Shown here one piece after another: positions 42,130 to 50,994 of a DNA stretch of 64,000 bases. The notes under the pieces are model-generated. The model had not been told where the DNA came from. It saw only the letters and a program-made list of their open reading frames with translations, and did no database searches. The stretch is from Chthonomonadaceae bacterium (lineage in GTDB: Bacteria; Armatimonadota; Fimbriimonadia; Fimbriimonadales; Fimbriimonadaceae), in the NCBI GenBank assembly GCA_015709495.1, contig CP054189.1:496001-560000 (forward strand). The letters are read 5' to 3'. Position 1 is the first letter of the stretch; every line of letters begins with the position of its first letter. The position numbers were made by a program, and so were the translations under genes.

Positions 42130-43950
42130 GTGAGGTATGGGTTTGCCGCCGTCCGTGGCGTATTCTCGCTCCTGGTTCTGTCGATGGGCGCTTGGGTGGC
42201 TCCTCAATCCCCCCACCAGCCGCGCTTCGTGCTCGCGCGCCCTCTGCCCGGCATCCCTTCGATCTGGATCGACCGAGAGCTCGACGGAAAAGGCATCGCG
42301 CAGCTTGCGGCCCGGGCGTCAGGCCTTCAGGGGCGGGTGCTTTGGGTCGATTGCACGGCAAATATCGACCGATACAACACCGCCGACAAGATCGCTTCCT
42401 TGGTGAGGAAGGTCCGCGAGGTTGGATTCAACACGATCGTTTTCGACGTGAAGCCCATCAGCGGTCAAGTCGTCTATCCGAGCCAACTCGCGCCGAAATT
42501 GCGTGCGTGGAAGGGCAAGGAACTTCCGGCCGATTTCGACCCATTGGGCGCGATGGTGCGCGAGGCGCGGGCGAACGGGCTTTCCCTCCTCATCAGTCTC
42601 AACGCCTTCAGCGAGGGGCATCGCGACTTTCGAGTTGGCCCAGGCTACGAGACCCCGGAGCTTCAAACCGTGCTCTATGAGCCTCAGCCGATGGCGCGGA
42701 TCGACACGGGCGCAGCGGTGCATAGGTTCCCCATTTCCGAAGCCGCCAATCCCCCGCAGTTGATCCCCGAATCGCTGCACGTCTTCAACGATTCTTCCCG
42801 TCGGCCGCAACCCACACCTGGGAACTTCGCCGTCACGATCGACCGCAACTTCCGTATCGTCGATGGGTTCGAATCGGGGGGCTTCGGCTCGGCCCTGCCC
42901 ACCATCCCCCGAGGCGGGAGCCTTCTTGCGGGCAACGGCCCCGCGGGCGAGTTCCTGCGCCAGCACGCGTTGCCCGGACGCAAACTCGAAATCGTCGCCG
43001 ACCCGGTGTTCGTGCCAATTTCAGCGAGGCCCAGGCAGCAAGTGCCGCTCATGATGAACCCCACCCACCCGAAAGTGGTCGAGCGGGCGCTTGCCGTTCT
43101 TGGCGAGGTAGTTGCGAACTACGACGTCGACGGCGTGCTCTATGACGACCGGCTCCGGTACGCGGGAATGAACGCCGACTTCAGCGAGCCGACCCGCGCG
43201 GAGTTCGAGCGAGAGGTGGGCCGACGCCTCACTTGGCCTAACGACGTGTTTCGGTACACCTTCACGCCCGACTTTCGGAGGGGGATTCGCCCAGGTCCCT
43301 ATTACCAGTGGTGGTTGGAGTGGCGGGCCGCAAAGCTCACCGAGTACGTGCGAGCGGCCCGAACGATCGTGAAGTCGAAGAGGCCCCAAGCGGTCTTCGG
43401 AGTGTACGCGGGGTCGTGGTACGGGGAGTACGCCGGCATCGGCTCGAACTACGCTGCGCCGAGCTTCGAAGGCGGTTTCTGGTTCGCCACCTCCGAATAC
43501 CGCCGTTCCGGGTTCGCCGACAGCCTCGATCTGCTGATTACGGGCTGCTACTATCCCACTGCGACCGTTTTTGAAGCGATGGAGACCGACGTTCCGATCG
43601 GCCATTCGGTTGAGTACGCGGGCTACCTCTCGAACCAGATTGCGGGGGACAGGGCGTGGACCTATGCCGGCATTATGCTGATGCAATACCCCGCCGACCC
43701 GCAGGCGTTCGGAAGGGCCCTTTCGGCTGCGTGCGCCTCGACGCAAGGCGTGATGGTCTTTGACCTCTCCCACGACATCGACCGGTACTGGGACGTGATG
43801 GCTGCGGCGTTTCGGGTCCCCGCGCGCGCTCCCCACATGAACCCCCAAGAACTCTCGCGCATCCGGTCCCGACGCGCCGAGGAGGAGGCCAAAGGACGGT
43901 TGCCGGGGCCGCTGGTCGTCGCTGCTGGGGCGCCAGGGACGGGTCAGTAA
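42130..43950 (+). CDS. Exported GHL10-type glycosyl hydrolase-like protein
   Basis: This 606-residue protein begins at GTG 42130 with a signal peptide (SLLVLSMGAWVA). A TIM-barrel-like domain of the family 10-like (GHL10) group follows: GFNTIVFDVKPISGQVVYPS, then PTHPKVVERALAVLGEVV, YDVDGVLYDDRLRY and YQWWLEWRAAKLTEYVR. The C-terminus is Pro/Arg-rich. Family members are thought to act on surface or storage polysaccharides, but substrates are mostly unknown. CAGAAT lies 6 bases before the start, so it may have its own leaderless promoter although it is only 30 bases past prcB. Confidence 0.8.
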   Translation: MRYGFAAVRGVFSLLVLSMGAWVAPQSPHQPRFVLARPLPGIPSIWIDRELDGKGIAQLAARASGLQGRVLWVDCTANIDRYNTADKIASLVRKVREVGFNTIVFDVKPISGQVVYPSQLAPKLRAWKGKELPADFDPLGAMVREARANGLSLLISLNAFSEGHRDFRVGPGYETPELQTVLYEPQPMARIDTGAAVHRFPISEAANPPQLIPESLHVFNDSSRRPQPTPGNFAVTIDRNFRIVDGFESGGFGSALPTIPRGGSLLAGNGPAGEFLRQHALPGRKLEIVADPVFVPISARPRQQVPLMMNPTHPKVVERALAVLGEVVANYDVDGVLYDDRLRYAGMNADFSEPTRAEFEREVGRRLTWPNDVFRYTFTPDFRRGIRPGPYYQWWLEWRAAKLTEYVRAARTIVKSKRPQAVFGVYAGSWYGEYAGIGSNYAAPSFEGGFWFATSEYRRSGFADSLDLLITGCYYPTATVFEAMETDVPIGHSVEYAGYLSNQIAGDRAWTYAGIMLMQYPADPQAFGRALSAACASTQGVMVFDLSHDIDRYWDVMAAAFRVPARAPHMNPQELSRIRSRRAEEEAKGRLPGPLVVAAGAPGTGQ

Positions 43951-43951
43951 G

Positions 43952-46312
43952 GTGAGGGTCACTCGGCTCGAATCTTGGGAGTTTGCCCGCGGAGGCGAGG
44001 AACGTCCGGAATGGCAACCGGCGGAGGTTCCTGGCCACGTCCACCTCGACCTCCTGCGCCTGGGCCGCATTCCCGACCCTTTTTGGGGAGAAAACGAACG
44101 GGAGGTGGCCTGGGTCGACCGGGTGACCTGGGAATATCGTACGAAGTTCGAATGGGCCCCTGATGCGGAGTTCCCCCATCGCGCGCTCCTCTTCGAAGGG
44201 CTCGATACGGTCTGCAGGGTCCTTCTCAACGGCGAGGAAATCGGCACGTTCGACAATATGTTCGTTTCGCACGAGGTTGAGGTCAGCCGGAGGCTACGCA
44301 AAGGACGCAACTGCCTGCACCTGCAATTCTCCCCCGCCGAGCAAGTAGGGAAGTCGCGCCGCGAAGAGTACTTTCGAAGAAACGGGGTCGTGCCAACCGT
44401 TGCGAACTTCGACGCTCGGAGCTTCGTCCGAAAATCGCAGTATATGTTCGGCTGGGACTGGGGCCCCAAGCTCATCTCTTGTGGCATTTGGAAGCCGGTC
44501 AGCCTTGTGGAATACGCACAGCGAGTCCGGGATGTGCGGGTCGCCCAACGCCACGCAAGCGGGCAAGTCGTCCTGCGGGTTCAATCCGCGCTGGAAGGCG
44601 GCGGATCGGCTCGGCACCAGCTATTCGGCCCCGCGGGCGATCTGGTGGAGGAGATCGAAGGCGACGGAGAGATCACGATTTCGAACCCGGTCTTGTGGTG
44701 GACCCACGACCTCGGCCACCCGGCCCTGTATCGTCTGGTAAGCACGTACGGAGGGCACGCCCTTTCGCAAAACATCGGGCTGCGAACGCTCGAACTCCGC
44801 CGCGAACCCGACGCCTACGGCGAGAGTTTCGAGTTCCTGCTCAACGGAGAGCCGATCTGGGCGCGCGGCGCGAACTGGATTCCCGACCACTCGTTTCCCA
44901 GCGCAATTACGCCCGGACGGGTTCGCGGCAAGCTCGAAGAAGCCCAGGCTCTGGGCATGAACATGCTCCGCGTTTGGGGTGGGGGGCTCTATGAATCGGA
45001 CGCCTTCTATGAGGTTGCCGACGAGCTTGGAATCTTGATCTGGCAGGACTTCCCGTATGCTTGCAGCTACTATCCCGACGATGGGGAGTACGCCCGGTCC
45101 GCGCGCGCTGAAGCCGAATCTGCCATCGTCCGGCTTCGCAACCACCCGTCGCTCGCTCTATGGTGCGGCAACAACGAGAACCTGACCATGTACGAGCAGG
45201 CGTGGGGCGGCGAGGACCGAAGGCCCGAAAGGTACTTCGGCGAGCGGCTTTACGACGACGTGCTCCCGGCAGCACTGGCCGAATTGGACCCTCACAGGCC
45301 CTACATTCCCACAAGTCCGTGGGGAGGAGAAGGCGACTGCAACCAAGCAGGCTTCGGGGACCAGCACTACTGGGATGTCTGGCATGGCAGGGGCGATTGG
45401 GTCCACTATGCCGACTCCGGAGCGAGGTTTTGCTCCGAGTTTGGGTTTGCTTCGTCGCCCTCCGAGCGGTGCTGGGACCTTGCGCTTCCGAATGGCGGCC
45501 GCGATCCGCGAGGTGAGGTCGTGAGGTGGCACGACAAGACCGGTAAGGGCCTCGACACGATCCTCGGCCTCGTGGAGATTCACTACCCTCGGATCGAAAC
45601 CTTCGACGACTTCGTGTACAGCACTCAATTCAACCAGCGCGACGCCATGCGATGCGCGATCGAGCGCTTCCGCAGAAGCGAGCACTGCAAGGGGGCGCTG
45701 ATCTGGCAACTCAACGATTGCTGGCCCGTGCTGAGTTGGTCGCTGATCGACTTCGCCGGGGAGCGGAAGGCCGCTGCGGAGGAACTGCCCCGGCTGTTTG
45801 CGCCCCACTTGCTGAGTCTCGTTCTCGACGGCCCTACCGCTCACCTGGTGCTGGTCAACGACGGCCGCGAGCCGATTGCGCGAACCCCCTTTCTCCGCGC
45901 CGTGTCGCTGGCGACAGGAGACGTCTTGCGGGACAAGGTGTTTCGCGTTGCCGAACTTGCACCCAGCGAGCGAAGAGTCGTCGGAAGCCTCGATTTGGGG
46001 GGCCTCGACCCAACAACGACCGTGCTGTGCGCCGCGACGGAAGGCCCCGAAGTCGCCTGGACGCTGCTCTGCGAACCCAAAGAGATAGAGGTCTCGGCGG
46101 CCGCGGTGCGGGCGAGGAGCATCGGCTCCGAACGGGTGTTGCTCGAACCCGCTACGCCTCTCGTCGATGCCCGTGTCACGGCCGGCACCGCGCGTCTCTC
46201 TCCCCGAACTTTCACGCTCCTCGCTGGTTCCCTCGAGGTGCGCGCCGATTCGCCCCTAGAGGACCTCCGACTGCGCTCGGTCGCCGGTTCCCACGAGATC
46301 GACTGGTCCTGA
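43952..46312 (+). CDS. Beta-mannosidase-like glycoside hydrolase family 2
   Basis: This 786-residue GH2 protein has a sugar-binding jelly-roll (WQPAEVPGHVHLDLLRLG, WVDRVTWEYRTKFEW), an immunoglobulin-like domain and a TIM barrel. The barrel carries IWQDFPYACSYYP, acid/base Glu in WCGNNENLTMYEQAW (about residue 406) and nucleophile Glu in CSEFGFAS (about 495). This pattern is that of beta-mannosidases. No signal peptide is seen, suggesting cytoplasmic hydrolysis of imported mannosides; the GHL10 gene one base upstream could act on the polymer outside the cell. The start is GTG. Confidence 0.88.
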   Translation: MRVTRLESWEFARGGEERPEWQPAEVPGHVHLDLLRLGRIPDPFWGENEREVAWVDRVTWEYRTKFEWAPDAEFPHRALLFEGLDTVCRVLLNGEEIGTFDNMFVSHEVEVSRRLRKGRNCLHLQFSPAEQVGKSRREEYFRRNGVVPTVANFDARSFVRKSQYMFGWDWGPKLISCGIWKPVSLVEYAQRVRDVRVAQRHASGQVVLRVQSALEGGGSARHQLFGPAGDLVEEIEGDGEITISNPVLWWTHDLGHPALYRLVSTYGGHALSQNIGLRTLELRREPDAYGESFEFLLNGEPIWARGANWIPDHSFPSAITPGRVRGKLEEAQALGMNMLRVWGGGLYESDAFYEVADELGILIWQDFPYACSYYPDDGEYARSARAEAESAIVRLRNHPSLALWCGNNENLTMYEQAWGGEDRRPERYFGERLYDDVLPAALAELDPHRPYIPTSPWGGEGDCNQAGFGDQHYWDVWHGRGDWVHYADSGARFCSEFGFASSPSERCWDLALPNGGRDPRGEVVRWHDKTGKGLDTILGLVEIHYPRIETFDDFVYSTQFNQRDAMRCAIERFRRSEHCKGALIWQLNDCWPVLSWSLIDFAGERKAAAEELPRLFAPHLLSLVLDGPTAHLVLVNDGREPIARTPFLRAVSLATGDVLRDKVFRVAELAPSERRVVGSLDLGGLDPTTTVLCAATEGPEVAWTLLCEPKEIEVSAAAVRARSIGSERVLLEPATPLVDARVTAGTARLSPRTFTLLAGSLEVRADSPLEDLRLRSVAGSHEIDWS

Positions 46313-46418
46313 CCCGTAAGTCGTTATGTCCAGAGACCCCGCGGAGCCCCCCTTGACGGCCCGCAGTTTCGCGGGGAAAAACCAGTACCCAGCAAAATCA
46401 TCCGGCCTCTATCTTCCT

Positions 46419-47198
46419 TCAGAATTGGGGTTCCCTGTCTTTCTCTATTTCTACCTTTCTATGTAAACCCGGTGTGAGTACCCTCGGGTTGTCGACGTCG
46501 AACTGGAAGCGGCGCGCAACGCCGGATTCCCAGTTGTAGTAAGGGTTCGAAACCTTGAGGATCCCCAACCGACAGCCCTTGTCGATCAGTTGGCTGATCA
46601 GCGTCGCGCTGACCCGAAGCGGGGTCGCCAACTTGCGAACCGGCAGGAGGAACGACTCGCCCTGATTGGCTTCGTGAAGGTAATACGCCGTGCTGAGGAG
46701 CCGGATCAAATGAATGTTGGCCACGCCCTCGAATTCGAGCGGCACGGCGAACGCCTTCCGAACCGCTTGCCCAAGGATGTCCTGCCCCTCGGCGAAGCGG
46801 GTCTTCAGCCAAGTGTGCTCAAAGGCGATGGCCACCTGGTCTTCGTCCTCCCAATCGAGACGTCGATGGTTCCGGCCAATCACCCCCATCTCCCGCAGCG
46901 CAGCCGCCATCACCAGCGCCGAAGGCAAGAACCTCTCAATCAGCCTCTCGTCGTCCGGATTCGGCGAGACGCTCTTGAGTCTTCGCACCAAGGCGAAAAG
47001 GTGCTGGTATTCGGCGTTATCGTCCTCGTCAGCTACGATCGCCTGTTCCTCTGCGACATCCAGCGCGATCTCGACGCACTGCTTGGCGTCCAACGTACAC
47101 AGGTCCGGAAACCGCGCCGAGATTCTCCTCAGCGTAAACTCCCGGTCGAACCTGCCCGTCTTGCGGTCGATAGTCACCAGGGCAAGCGGATTCATCAT
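46419..47198 (-). CDS. Unknown protein with a winged-helix-like C-terminus
   Basis: This 259-residue protein has a mostly helical N-terminal half, with LDVAEEQAIVADEDDNAEYQ and IERFLPSALVMAAALREMG, and no signal peptide. A C-terminal segment (LLPVRKLATPLRVSATLISQLIDKG, then RLGILKVSNPYYNWESG) resembles a winged helix-turn-helix. It stands alone between a GH2 gene and an SRPBCC gene, with GGGGGG before its ATG. It could be a regulator or a replication-associated protein; I do not recognise a family. Confidence 0.6.
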   Translation of the reverse strand: MMNPLALVTIDRKTGRFDREFTLRRISARFPDLCTLDAKQCVEIALDVAEEQAIVADEDDNAEYQHLFALVRRLKSVSPNPDDERLIERFLPSALVMAAALREMGVIGRNHRRLDWEDEDQVAIAFEHTWLKTRFAEGQDILGQAVRKAFAVPLEFEGVANIHLIRLLSTAYYLHEANQGESFLLPVRKLATPLRVSATLISQLIDKGCRLGILKVSNPYYNWESGVARRFQFDVDNPRVLTPGLHRKVEIEKDREPQF

Positions 47199-47362
47199 CG
47201 TGTCCCCCCAGAAAAGGTCTCTTCTATTGTTAGCTCAAAAACCGCCAGATTCCTCTAACGAAATGCTGGCAATTGTTTGGGATTACAGATTTCAAGGGCC
47301 CTGAAACCGCCTTGAACTCCCCCAAATCCGGCCACCGGGAAGAAAAGTCGGCTCCGCTCCAA

Positions 47363-47986
47363 CTACGATCCGCGGGATTCCACGAGCTTCTTAAGGCTGT
47401 CGAGGGCGACGGACCAAGCCGCTCGCGCGCTGTCCGCGTCCGACCGGGTCTGGAGTCTCGTGTGGTTGACCAAGAGGCCAGTTTTTCCTCCCTTGTCCTG
47501 GAACTGCACCTCGACTTGAGACGGCGTCGAATATCCCTCGCACTCGAACGTAAACCTCAGGTCCTTGTTCTCTCGAATCCGCGAGAAGCTGAGGCGCTCC
47601 CCACTCTCGATCTCGACCGCCGCACCTTCGGCAACCTCACCGCTGAGGGCCTTGCCGAGCCACTCGCTCCAGCCCTGTGCGTCGGTCCAAGCTCGGAACG
47701 CGGCAACGACGGGAACGCCCAGCGTCTTGGTCGAGCAGATGAAATAGCCTTCGGGCAGCCCGTCCTTCTTCGTGACCCCCCGCAGCTTCTCGTACTCCAC
47801 GGCTAGGGTCGTGCTCCACCACGGCTCCTTGGTCTGCTCATGAAGAAACTGAACGGCCGCCCGGCGACCCTTGGCGAGCGCGCCTTCCGCATCGAGGCTC
47901 GCATACCAGTCAGCGAGCGTCTTACCCGTGGCCGCCTTGCACGACTCGTCGGTGATAGGAAAATCCGAAGACAAAGAATGGTTCAT
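47363..47986 (-). CDS. SRPBCC (AHSA1-type) protein with N-terminal helical domain
   Basis: This is a 207-residue protein. The first ~75 residues (TGKTLADWYASLDAEGA...AVQFLHEQTKEPWWSTTLAVEY) resemble the DUF4287 helical domain. The C-terminal ~125 residues are an AHSA1/START-like cavity fold (VVAAFRAWTDAQGWSEWLGKAL, GERLSFSRIRENKDLRFTF, VEVQFQDKGGKTGLLVNHTRL). Such proteins bind hydrophobic ligands or assist chaperones. The start ATG at 47986 has a GGTGGAGAGAG ribosome site; the longer frame to 48274 would overlap the divergent ribulokinase gene. Confidence 0.8.
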   Translation of the reverse strand: MNHSLSSDFPITDESCKAATGKTLADWYASLDAEGALAKGRRAAVQFLHEQTKEPWWSTTLAVEYEKLRGVTKKDGLPEGYFICSTKTLGVPVVAAFRAWTDAQGWSEWLGKALSGEVAEGAAVEIESGERLSFSRIRENKDLRFTFECEGYSTPSQVEVQFQDKGGKTGLLVNHTRLQTRSDADSARAAWSVALDSLKKLVESRGS

Positions 47987-48134
47987 GGCTGCACTCTCTC
48001 CACCAGGGCTCGCATCCCCGCGCCCCTGCTTGCCAGATTCAAGGCAGGACCCGGCGTGGGAGCGAAAGAGTACCTCAGCGTAAAGTACGTTCGAATCCGG
48101 CGCATCGCAAGCCAAGATAGAATGCGAAGCAGCG

Positions 48135-49793
48135 ATGAAACAGTACGCCCTCGGACTCGACTTTGGCACCAACAGCGTCCGCGCCTTGCTTGTGGATTGC
48201 CTCGATGGAAGTGAGGTCGGCGTGGGCGTCGTCAACTTTCCCAGCGGCGAGTCGGGCGTTCTCCTCGATCCCAACGACCCGCATCTGGCCCGGCAAGACC
48301 CTGCGGACTACCTAACGAGCACGCCACTCGCCGTGCGGGCCGCCATCGAAGACGCGCAGGGCCGTGATACAGGATTCGCGGCAGATCAAGTGGTGGGAAT
48401 CGGGATCGACACAACGGCGTCCTCGCCCCTTCCGCTGGATGAGCGCTGCCGACCCCTCGCGCTTTCGGAGCGTTTCCGGGGCGACCTCGCAGCGCAATGC
48501 TGGCTCTGGAAGGACCACACCGCCCATGAAGAGGCCGAGGAAATCTCGGAAAACGCGCGGGCTTTGGGCAGGCCCTACCTCGCCAAGTGCGGAGGAGCGT
48601 ATTCGTCGGAGTGGTTTTGGGCGAAGGCGCTCAAGTGCCTGCGGACCGCGCCCACCGTGTTTCGCGCTGCTCGAACCTGGGCTGAATGCCAAGACTTCAT
48701 CCCGGCGTGGCTTTGCGGAATCCAGGACCCCGCGCAAATAAGGCGTGGAATCTGCGCGGCCGGGCACAAGGCGATGTTCCACGAATCCTGGGGCGGACTT
48801 CCCGATGAGGAGTTTCTCGCGGGGCTCGACCCTGCGCTCGCGTCGATCCGGCCGCAGCTATATCAGCTAACGCACACCTCCGACCAAGTTGCGGGGACCC
48901 TCGACCCGAGCATCGCCTCGCAGATGGGACTGCCCGCGGGCATCCCCGTTGCCGTGGGCGCAATCGACGCTCACCTAGGGGGCGTCGGGGCGGGCGTAAA
49001 GCCGGGCCGCCTCGTGAAGATCATGGGCACCAGCACCTGCGACATCATGATCGGCGACGCCTCGACGCCCGACATCCTCGGAGTCTCAGGGATCGTTCCC
49101 GGCTCGGTGGTTCCCGGCTTCCAGGGGATCGAGGCCGGGCAGGCGGCGGTCGGCGATCTTTTTGGGTGGTTTGCGAGCAAGGTGTCCGGACGTGAGCACC
49201 ACGAGTTGGAGGCTGAAAGCACCTCGCTACCCGCGGGAGGATCGGGCCTGCTTTCGCTTGATTGGAACAACGGCAGTCGCAACGTCGTTCTCGACCCAAG
49301 GGTCTCAGGGCTTTTCGTCGGACAAACGCTCCACACGACCGCCGCCGAGATGTACCGCTCGCTCCTCGAAGCCACGGCATTTGGCGCGCGGAAGATCATC
49401 GAGCGCATCGCCGAGTACGGGGTGAAGATCGAAGAAATCGTGGTCTGCGGAGGCATCGCCGAGAAGAGCCCCCTCACGATGCAGATCTACGCCGACGTGT
49501 GCAAACGCCCCATGAAGCTCAGCGGTTCGGCACAGACCTGCGCACTCGGCGCGGCGATCATGGGATCGGTCGTCGGAGGGGCTCACCCCGACGTACCTGC
49601 CGCCATCGAGGCGATGACCCGGGTCCAGGCCCTTCAATACGTCCCCAATCCCGCTTCCCTCGCCGCCTACGACCGGCTCTATGAACTCTATTCCGACCTG
49701 CACGACGCTTTCGGACGCACCGAACGGACGCCCGACCTGCACGGCTTGATGAAGGAACTGATCGCGATCCGCGAACAGGCACGGGCTGGGTAG
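48135..49793 (+). CDS. araB: Ribulokinase (FGGY family)
   Basis: This 552-residue protein begins LGLDFGTNSVRALLVD, the AraB-type phosphate-binding start, and ends with VVCGGIAEKSPLTMQIYADV and LGAAIMGSVVGG, the FGGY C-terminal signatures. The length matches E. coli AraB (566). It phosphorylates L-ribulose in arabinose use. No araA or araD is seen in the window, so the pathway partners are elsewhere or it serves another pentulose. A TAGAAT at 48118-48123 lies 11 bases upstream. It is divergent from the SRPBCC gene. Confidence 0.93.
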   Translation: MKQYALGLDFGTNSVRALLVDCLDGSEVGVGVVNFPSGESGVLLDPNDPHLARQDPADYLTSTPLAVRAAIEDAQGRDTGFAADQVVGIGIDTTASSPLPLDERCRPLALSERFRGDLAAQCWLWKDHTAHEEAEEISENARALGRPYLAKCGGAYSSEWFWAKALKCLRTAPTVFRAARTWAECQDFIPAWLCGIQDPAQIRRGICAAGHKAMFHESWGGLPDEEFLAGLDPALASIRPQLYQLTHTSDQVAGTLDPSIASQMGLPAGIPVAVGAIDAHLGGVGAGVKPGRLVKIMGTSTCDIMIGDASTPDILGVSGIVPGSVVPGFQGIEAGQAAVGDLFGWFASKVSGREHHELEAESTSLPAGGSGLLSLDWNNGSRNVVLDPRVSGLFVGQTLHTTAAEMYRSLLEATAFGARKIIERIAEYGVKIEEIVVCGGIAEKSPLTMQIYADVCKRPMKLSGSAQTCALGAAIMGSVVGGAHPDVPAAIEAMTRVQALQYVPNPASLAAYDRLYELYSDLHDAFGRTERTPDLHGLMKELIAIREQARAG

Positions 49794-49800
49794 GCGGACG

Positions 49801-50973
49801 CTATTTCTTCGACTTGAACTCGCTTAGGGCCGCCTCATAGATTTCGAGCGTCGATTGGTAGGAGGCGTCCGGGCTGTAGGCCCGCAGGTAGTCCAAACGA
49901 GCGCCCTCGGCGCAAACTCGGCGCAACTCGGGATCGCGGTCCATTTCGAGCGCCGCCTCCGCGAGGGCTTGGGGGTCACCCGCGCGAAAGAGAAGCCCCG
50001 TCTTTCGAGGTTCGACCATCGTTCCCATCGCGCCCAAGTCCGAAGCCACGACGGGAAGTCCCGACGCCTTGGCTTCGACCAGCGCCATCGGACACCCTTC
50101 GTAACAGATGGATGGGACCACCAGCACCGTGGCGGACCGCATCAGGTCTTGCACCTCCGACTTCGGCCTTGCCCCCAGCCACGCCACCCCACCCGAACCC
50201 GAGGCAGCGCCGACCTCCGCAGCGAGCGGGCCGTCGCCGGCGATCTTCAAGGGAAGGCTCTCCCCAACGATCTTCCAAGCGTCCAAGAGCGTCGAGACCC
50301 CCTTTTCCACCGACAGGCGGCCCACGAACAGCGCGTAGCCGCCCTCATGAGTCCCCACGCCGGGGTCGGGCACAAAGTTCGGCTTTACGGCCAGCTTCGG
50401 TTCGGGGAGTCCCGCCCGGACAAACCTCTCCCGCGCGAATTCCGTCAGGACGATGTATCGGTCGACGGCCCGCTGCCATGTCCCCCTAGCTCGGTGACGG
50501 TTGACCATCAGCGCCGTCACGAACGAACCGAGGCGGCTCCCCCGGTAGCAGGCGTGGCGCACCGCAGGCCACCCGAAACTCCTCCCCAAGCAGTCCTCGC
50601 ACGGCTTCCCTTCACGAAAAAACAACGCGTTGGCGCAGGCGAGCCGGAAATTGTGGAGGGTTTGCACCACCGCCGCCCCTTGCTCCCGCGCGGCGTAGTA
50701 GCCTGCCGGGGAGATCAGGGGAAAGGTGTTGTGGAAGTGCGCCACGTCGGGTCGGAAACCGGCCGCTACCTCGGCGATCTTGGAGTACATGTCGCCGTTC
50801 CATAAGGTGGCTCTGGCGGCCTGCAACCGGCTCATGTCCTGGATCGCGTCGTTGTGGGCGGTGAATCGGAGGACCTCATGGCCCCGCTCCTCCAGGAGTT
50901 GGCCCTCTGCCTCGAAAACGGAGTCTTCCCCCCCGGCCTGCTGGTAGAAATTGTGAACCAGGAGTATCTTCAC
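49801..50973 (-). CDS. Glycosyltransferase family 4
   Basis: This 390-residue GT-B enzyme has an N-terminal acceptor domain (ILLVHNFYQQAGGEDSVFE, the GGED type) and a C-terminal nucleotide-sugar domain with FVGRLSVEKGVSTLLDAW, VPSICYEGCPMALVEAKASG and VASDLGAMG. It likely adds a sugar to an exopolysaccharide or lipid-linked oligosaccharide; the neighbouring UDP-glucose dehydrogenase and dTDP-sugar genes support that. Donor and acceptor are unknown. Confidence 0.9.
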   Translation of the reverse strand: MKILLVHNFYQQAGGEDSVFEAEGQLLEERGHEVLRFTAHNDAIQDMSRLQAARATLWNGDMYSKIAEVAAGFRPDVAHFHNTFPLISPAGYYAAREQGAAVVQTLHNFRLACANALFFREGKPCEDCLGRSFGWPAVRHACYRGSRLGSFVTALMVNRHRARGTWQRAVDRYIVLTEFARERFVRAGLPEPKLAVKPNFVPDPGVGTHEGGYALFVGRLSVEKGVSTLLDAWKIVGESLPLKIAGDGPLAAEVGAASGSGGVAWLGARPKSEVQDLMRSATVLVVPSICYEGCPMALVEAKASGLPVVASDLGAMGTMVEPRKTGLLFRAGDPQALAEAALEMDRDPELRRVCAEGARLDYLRAYSPDASYQSTLEIYEAALSEFKSKK

Positions 50974-50994
50974 GACGCCCTCGAATCGCCTCGG

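Noticed and set aside
42130-43950. Expectation that the gene after prcB is prcA
   Set aside because: The product has a signal peptide and GHL10-like TIM-barrel motifs, not a proteasome alpha subunit.
46320-46400. GC-rich inverted repeat after the GH2 gene as a terminator
   Set aside because: The arms (CCCCGCG and CGCGGGG) are far apart and the A-run lies on the wrong side for a terminator of either flanking gene.
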